From positions 1,208,156 to 1,272,155 of the forward strand of contig PTFA01000197.1 in assembly GCA_003342895.1 (NCBI GenBank): a stretch of 64,000 nucleotides of DNA, given 5' to 3'. The stretch comes from Casuarius casuarius (lineage: Eukaryota; Chordata; Aves; Casuariiformes; Casuariidae). Every line of letters begins with the position of its first letter. Within the stretch, counting starts at the first letter, position 1. This document shows positions 57,871 through 64,000 of the stretch, piece after piece. Both the position numbers and the translations under genes were made by a program. A model generated the notes under the pieces. That model saw only the letters and a program-made list of their open reading frames with translations, did not search any database and was not told where the DNA came from.

Positions 57871-60800
57871 GTTTGAGGCATAGCTGGTTTCAGAAAAGAG
57901 TAGTCATCCCTTCTCTCGCCCCCACCTTCCCCTGCTGTGGAGTGGCTTGGCCATGACCTGGGAGGGGGGATTCCTGAACCCTACACAATTACCCTGGGGA
58001 ATGTGTCTCCTGGGGAAATGCTTTCTCCACCAGTGTAGACAGCATCTCTTCATTGGTCCTGGGTTCAGCTGGGGTATTTGGGGACCACCCTGAGGATTGC
58101 AGACCGCCAGAATGCTTTTGCCTCTGCTGGTTGTGAAGGAGTTTATGTTGAGGTATCTTTTTTTCTTTGCTGTGGGCATGGGCTATTTCTAAAACTGGCT
58201 AAAAACAATGGAGACTCACCAAGTTGATAGGTTGCTACAGATCATGCGTGCTCAGCCTTCTGTGCTTGCTGGTGATGTCTTAAGAAGTGCCTAGCTTATT
58301 TTCAGAGCCTTGAAGGAACTGGCAGCATTTTATTCAAGCCTAATTACTCTGAGTGCTTTTACTGAAAAGTTAAATAGTTGGCCTTCATTTCTAATCACCT
58401 CTTTAGGACAAATGTGAGCGCCATTCGGATTCCATGCTGCAAAATGCAATCTCTTCAAGAAGGATGCCGACAGCCCCAATATAAGCGGAGGTTTTGCCAG
58501 TTGAAACATGAAGTCACTGAACTTCAGCAGGCAACCGGAAGATCCCCTTGAACTCTGAGATAGAAACTACTTATGATTTTACTGTGTGTGTTGGACTCTC
58601 TAAAGATAGGTCTGTACAGACTTTACGAAACCAAATGCTAATTTCTTAACCCAGGGTGGTTACCTCCATTATCTGACAGCTTTTAAAGCATTGTCATCAC
58701 TTGGGTTAGGTGATTTGAATGAATAATATATGCTTCCTTCCCCTACCCCCAAATGCATAGGTTATGGTCCTAAATAGTTGAACATGCTGTGTTTTAAAGT
58801 CATAAGTTCTGTATGCTCTTGTATGCCTGCCTTTACTTGAATTTGAGCATGACTTTAGGATAATACAAGGCACTAAAATAAGAAACTAATGCCTTTTTGC
58901 ATGTTAGAATTAGAGATTTTGAGCATCGCATGTGTTCTTATGATTCTCAAAATACTATGTCAATGGTTGTGTTTGAAGTAGTTCCCCCCCCTCCATGTTT
59001 TGGTAGCAATAAGAGGTATATAAGTAAACTGTAGTGATACTTTTAAAATAATTTTTTAATAATCCAATATTTCTGATGCATCAGGACTGGAAAACATCAC
59101 TATGTGCAACAGAAAAAAAGTAGAATTCAGTTTGTGTGGCAAGAGGTTAATGAGATTTAATGTAACATATATCGAAGTGGTCCTTTAGCCTACTGCATAC
59201 ATACAATACAAATACAGGCTTCTTATCAGGTGAGTGTAGAAGACCTCTTGGTTTTGGTCTAGTCTGATGCACTCCGCTTTTGTCTCTTTCTGCTGCAAGC
59301 CCTTCTGATGTGTTATTTAATGTGCCTGAATTCTGTAGCAGCAAGGTGACTGGAAGAACTAACACCGCTCCTTCAGGGACTTTTTTTTTCTCCTGTTGGA
59401 ACAGCCGAGATTCAAAACAAGTATTGCATGCATCAGGGAGAAAGCCAACAGGGAGTGAAGTAAGAATCAAAATCGTAGTTGCCTCTAAAATTTGGGACTA
59501 TATGTCATGGGGATTTAAGCTTGTCAAGCCTGGAAATTCCCACTTCCCTGTAGGCAGAAAAAACAGCAAATGAAACCCCTGTAAAAGGCCAGCAGAATTA
59601 AAGAAAAATTCCCTTTCTGTAAAACATGTTCTGGCAAGGCAGAATTGGTTTTATGTAAGACCATTTTAAACGATGAGTTGTTCTTCTAATATTTGAATTT
59701 CTCCTTTTGTTTAGATATGTTTAGCCATTCAGATAATGAAGATTTATTGATGGCCTTTTCTGCCTTGTTGGAGACAGTCTTGCCAGAGAATCATATTTGT
59801 GTGGCTTTCTATTTTAATTTCTACCTTTATTACTTTGGACATCTGCATGGAAATGTGATCCGTTTTTCCTCAAAAGTTCAGCTTCTCTTTTTCGTAGCCT
59901 TTTTACTGGACTCACATTCTTTTGTCTGCAGTATCAGAATCACTTTCACAGCAACTAATTCTGATTCTGCAAGAAGCAGGTTTTTTGACAGGAGGTAAAA
60001 GGAATAAGCAGAAGAAGCTGAGCAGGTCTTAAGATACAAAGACCTTATTTTCATGAATCAGCTCCTTGTAACAGGAAAATGGGAGGACAGAAGTGTTGCA
60101 GTATTAAAAGATAGAGCAGAATTGTCTCCTGTATAGGTGGTTTAATTTTTTTTTGCTATGATTCATGCTATCTACCTTCAGCTGCTTTATCTTTTTTCTT
60201 CCTGTGACATGCTCCAAAGTCCTTCAATCCAGTTGTTGCTCTGTTGCAGGAATTGGGCTCTAGAACTTAACACTATGGCTTATGGAGATGCTTCTTGTGT
60301 CTGGAGGAGAGCCACTTCCAAGCGATGCACCCAAGACATGACAATCAGTAGGTTGAGAATCCATGCTCTTCCTAAAATACTTTCCATCAAGTACACAGAT
60401 CCTTTGAATGTCTTAAGTTCAATAGCAGAGAATTGATGAGAGGAGAGCCCTCCCTGGCTTTGCTGCAGTACCTCGTGAGAGGTGTGATACTGCTTCTCCT
60501 TCCTGTAGGGTCAGATGTAACACTTTTTATCTGAAGTAACTGTAAAAGAAATAGGAGGAAGGTATGGGAAATCCTGGGGCTAGATGGGAAAAGCAGTAGG
60601 AAATGTTAATGAATGCAGCCATGCTGATGTCTGTCTTGGAGAAAGAGAAACAGGCTAGCTGCCCTTGCTTTACACTTGCTTAAAGATTTAGCTGTCCCAC
60701 CGTGAATATAAGTTTCAGACCCTAGTTGCGTGACCTGTAGGTGCCTGATCTCACTGTCATCTTTTGTATTATCTGTCTTCAAGCTAGTCTCTAATGCCCA

Positions 60801-63199
60801 TTCCCATAGCATCTAAGTGCCTCTAGATAAAAGCTGTAAAAGTGCAGTGGAGAGCCTGTGCATGACATGAAATAGTGTAACAGGGGAAAGGATTAGGATA
60901 GGGATACTACTCTGAGGGGACAGGTACAGTTTCTGTGCCTGGAGAAATCTGTGTGCCTAACACTGTGGAGGCTTTGGCCTCCTGGTGCTGGTAGTTCAAT
61001 ACTTTTCATCAGCAGTGAAATCCTTTTTTTTAAAAAAAAATCCCTCAGAGGAGCCCATAAGCTGCATTCAGAAATCATCTTCCCTCTAACCAATACTGGG
61101 GCACTGTGAGTCCTTCCAGCATGTAAGGTACCTACAAATTTGTTCTCAACCCCACAAACTGCACCTCAGTAGAGCCCTTTCGCAGCACTCCTTCCTTTCT
61201 GGAAACCAGGGCTCAGAGGGTGTGTGGAGCTGAGAGGTGGTTGTGATCAGGAGTGGTGTAATTCCCCCCCACTCAGCTGCTGATATATGCTTCTGCAGAG
61301 CTGTAGTAACGGAGTAATTGCTGAATTATGGCTAGAGCAGAAGTGGTGACCTCAAAGACAGAGGGTGACTCTCCATCTCCATTTGTCAGTCTGCTCAGGG
61401 TCAGGAGGAGTTTTTTTCTCAAGGATCTGTGGGCGAGGGGAAGGGGATGCACAAGGTAAGCCTTACTTTAAGGCATAACAGGAAAACCTGTTTGCTTTTG
61501 CCATTGGCAGAATTTGTGTATATTAAGAAAGTCGGTGCTGCTTGCATATGTGCTGTGACAGCAGCGCTGGTAGGAGCAATGGCACTAATCCTGGGGGCTG
61601 TTGAAGGGGCTTTATTTTGCCCAGAATCTCTCGCCCATCATACAGGAGGCTTCCAAGTCTTAAGGCCATTTTCCTTCTTGTATCTGTCTTGTTTGCGTAG
61701 CGGTACTTCTGTCCTCTGAAGCACTTTGATTAGGAGGTGTGGGGGGGAAGGATGTCTAAGGCAAAATAGGTAGGATTTGGAAGATTTTTATTGTGGTAAT
61801 ACTGTAGTGGCTCCATGCAATTAAGGCTGAGTTGATTTTCTTGCACTAGAAGCAAAGACTTAAATCTTTATCATGACTGTAGTATAGTGCATCTGCTCAA
61901 TTTATAGAACTTACTCTCACCTTATAGAATGTATTTGCTGGAAATTTGCATGTAAACCTGTTAAGTTTGTTACATTGATTTTAAAATTGATCCTTTAAGG
62001 GTTTATTTTAGCAAGTAACCATTTTTGGCCTTAACAGTTTCATTTCTCTTATGAATTGAAGGGTGATTTGCTCCTAAGTTGCTTTAAAGAATGTATAGAT
62101 ACTACTGATGGCTTTATCCTGAATTAGTACCGCTTGCATGTATGTTAGCTTCCAGCCCTGATGATCCATTTGCAACATCAGAGCCCATGTGGAATTAAAT
62201 TTTTCATTAGTCCTAACAATTAGTCTTTTAGTCATAATTTTTATGTAACTGATCACGGTCAACTAGTTGTCACTGAATGGACGAAGTCAGAAGGCTGAAT
62301 TTCTTTTTTTTCTGGAAAAAATGTGAAGCATTCAGTGGCAAAGAAAAACTTGGGCATATGAGCAAGGTATAGTAATGACAGAGGTTTTTCTTCCAGAGTC
62401 TGCAGGCAGCCAAAAATAAGATTTTGAGAGAATGAACTTCTCCATTAAGCTCAGTGGGGTTGTACCTTAAGGCCCGATACATCACCTCAAAAGCTTCAAA
62501 CTATATGGCATTTCTGCTCTTGTGATATTTAATTAATATAGTTATGGCTACTTTGTTTTCATACTACACTTTAAACGATTCTGTATATTATCAGTAATGC
62601 CTACTGTAGTGTGTTAAGGACTTTGGATTGAACAGTTTCCAACAACTGATAACAGTGTGGAGTTTGCCTATATTTCTAGCATGTTTTTAAAAACTTCATC
62701 CTTTAAAATCAGCCATATAGTTTTGAGTTTTAAAATATTTTTAAAAGAGACTCCTCTTCCACTTCCCTTTTAACATCTATTAGTAGTCATTGGTGGAGAT
62801 GGGAAGTGGGAAATGCTGCTATGAAGCAGACTGGAGATCCAGGTACTTCAGTATGCCAATTCACTTATTTTTGTTTCTTTGATAAATTCACATGTGAATG
62901 TTAGTTATCTTATAGTTCTTACATTTTTTGGAGCGTTTTACATAACTTTTTCTATTTATGCTGTGACTTCATTTTGTACATTAAATTAAAAATAGCTTGA
63001 TATACCAAGCTTATATATATGAGCTATGCTGTCATGTATTTTTATATACAAAAGGGTTTTACCTTAAGCTCTAAGCACTCCTACCTTATAAATCTACATA
63101 AAGGATTGACCTCAATTGACATTTCACTTCAGAATCAGAGAACAGATAATGAAAAATCAAATTATAAGAACCTTATCGAGTTCCCCCACCCCATTACAG
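57871..63199. other. non-coding stretch, no gene seen
   Basis: The sequence is mostly AT-rich, strongly so from 61.8 to 63.1 kb. A weak exon candidate (58407-58551) is listed separately. Other frames, such as 59693-59998 and 61429-61719, have no domain. No RNA genes were recognised. Confidence 0.55.
58407..58551 (+). CDS. weak candidate terminal coding exon
   Basis: A pyrimidine-rich acceptor ends at 58406 (CACCTCTTTAG). The phase-compatible frame then runs 47 codons from 58408 to a TGA at 58549-58551. Its composition is charged and Gln-rich, with segments such as KRRFCQLKHEVTELQQATG. An ATG lies at 58444. The frame length alone is unremarkable by chance, no donor follows and no family is recognised. 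It could be the last exon of a short transcript or nothing. Confidence 0.18.
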
Positions 63200-63760
63200 C
63201 CTTTATCACGGTCCTCCATCCCCAGAGGGAATGCTGCTTTAACTGAGCTCTTAGCATGCCTTGGCAGTCGACAAGATTAAGGCTGTTTGTGACTAGAGGA
63301 AAGCAACGGTTTGTCATGGTGAATGTGCTGTCAGAGCCTCTTTTTCAGATGAAGGAAGCAATGACTTCCACCTTCCTTAAGCGAGGCACCGTGCCTTAAA
63401 CTTCCCTTGCAAATGGGCAACAAGTGCAGATGAGAGCGCTAGCATATTGTACGGCAAGAGGGAGAGAGCGCTTAGTAGCACAGTGCCTGTGTGATCCAGC
63501 TGCAATTCCCAGGTAGCTCATGCGGAGCACATTGCAGTAATCTAATCAGAAGGAGATAAGGCATAGATCACAGCAGAAGGCTGGCCTGGAGAGGAGCCGC
63601 TGTGTGCTTCTTGTGAACCCAAAGAGGAGCGGAGGAGGCGGCAGGTCCTTCCTGGGCACTCCTGCCCTAACCAGCAGCAGGGGATGCTGCTCCAGCCGCA
63701 AATCCTCAACTTGGAAAACAAGCAGTGGGAGCAGGTGTAAGCATTGTATGCTCTGGTTGG
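63200..63760. other. possible regulatory block with an old repeat fragment
   Basis: The block is more even in composition than the AT-rich DNA before it. It contains CATTGCAGTAATCTAATCAG and AAGGAGATAAGGCATAG (63531-63567). This resembles a phrase seen in several ancient amniote interspersed repeats ('ttgcagtaatccaatc...gaggtgataagggcatgga'), but I cannot name the family. The rest may be exapted repeat or enhancer. Confidence 0.3.
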
Positions 63761-64000
63761 TTTCTCTGGGCTCTTGCCTTTATTTCAGTCTTACCTAGGT
63801 GGAATTTCAGGCAGTCTCAGAATTATTTTTGGCAGAGAATGGATATGACAGTATGTGGTGTTTTACATTGGTTTTTCATAAAGAGTAAGTCACCTGTGGG
63901 GGAGCCATCACTGAAGTTGTTGTTGGAAGGACTATCGTGTAAGCACAGCCAGTTAAGCAGTCCATTGCTTTGGGGAGTGAGCAGGGGCCCTCTCTCAGCA
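63761..64000. other. window end, nothing seen
   Basis: No gene or element recognised in the last 240 bases. Confidence 0.5.

Noticed and set aside
61429..61719. Frame with a membrane-like segment
   Set aside because: A single hydrophobic run in a 96-codon frame is expected by chance; no context.
1..64000. CRISPR array, bacterial operon, prophage or endogenous retrovirus
   Set aside because: No regularly spaced direct repeats, no Shine-Dalgarno/operon structure, no long terminal repeats or gag/pol-like frames.

Overview
This window looks like nuclear DNA from a vertebrate, most likely a sauropsid (bird, crocodilian or turtle). The evidence is indirect. It has MIR-type SINE remnants, some still easy to read, and CR1/L3-type LINE remnants. 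It has no Alu, B1 or young L1 sequence. CpG is depleted except in discrete islands, and there are many short homopolymer and TG tracts. Six single ambiguous bases (5833, 14861, 17759, 19175, 50085, 54441) mark it as a draft assembly. I see no bacterial, organellar or intact viral genes. No reading frame matches a protein family I recognise, so I cannot name a host gene, and every coding call is a low-confidence candidate exon.

Layout. Positions 1-18,400 are ordinary non-coding DNA with two related tRNA-like SINE copies (about 8.6 and 13.4 kb), a LINE reverse-transcriptase remnant (8.8 kb) and a CR1/L3 fragment on the minus strand (14.9-15.06 kb). An isolated CpG island sits at 18.43-18.74 kb. 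Positions 18.7-37.5 kb are again non-coding, with old MIR copies, a CR1/L3 3' end at 31.6-31.8 kb and a 54-bp alternating TG/CG tract at 32.4 kb.

From 37.5 to 56.2 kb the character changes. Several GC/CpG-rich blocks (37.6-38.1, 43.5-44.6, 47.6-48.0, 49.2-49.3, 54.6-55.1 and 55.9-56.2 kb) alternate with AT-rich stretches that look like conserved enhancers. Recognisable transposons are almost absent there. Plausible 5' splice sites lie in or near these blocks, all noted on the plus strand, and several end a short ATG-initiated frame. Four of these frames (ends at 38138, 44171, 49341, 50633) stop in the same phase. My working inference is that this is the multi-promoter 5' end, or a long first intron, of a plus-strand developmental or neuronal gene whose main exons lie beyond 64 kb. 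The clearest single promoter is at 54.6-54.8 kb: a TATA box preceded by a C-rich G4/i-motif tract and a symmetrical array of CRE-like sites.

Positions 56.2-64 kb return to non-coding sequence, with one candidate enhancer (57.7-57.9 kb), a weak exon candidate (58.4 kb) and an old repeat fragment near 63.5 kb.
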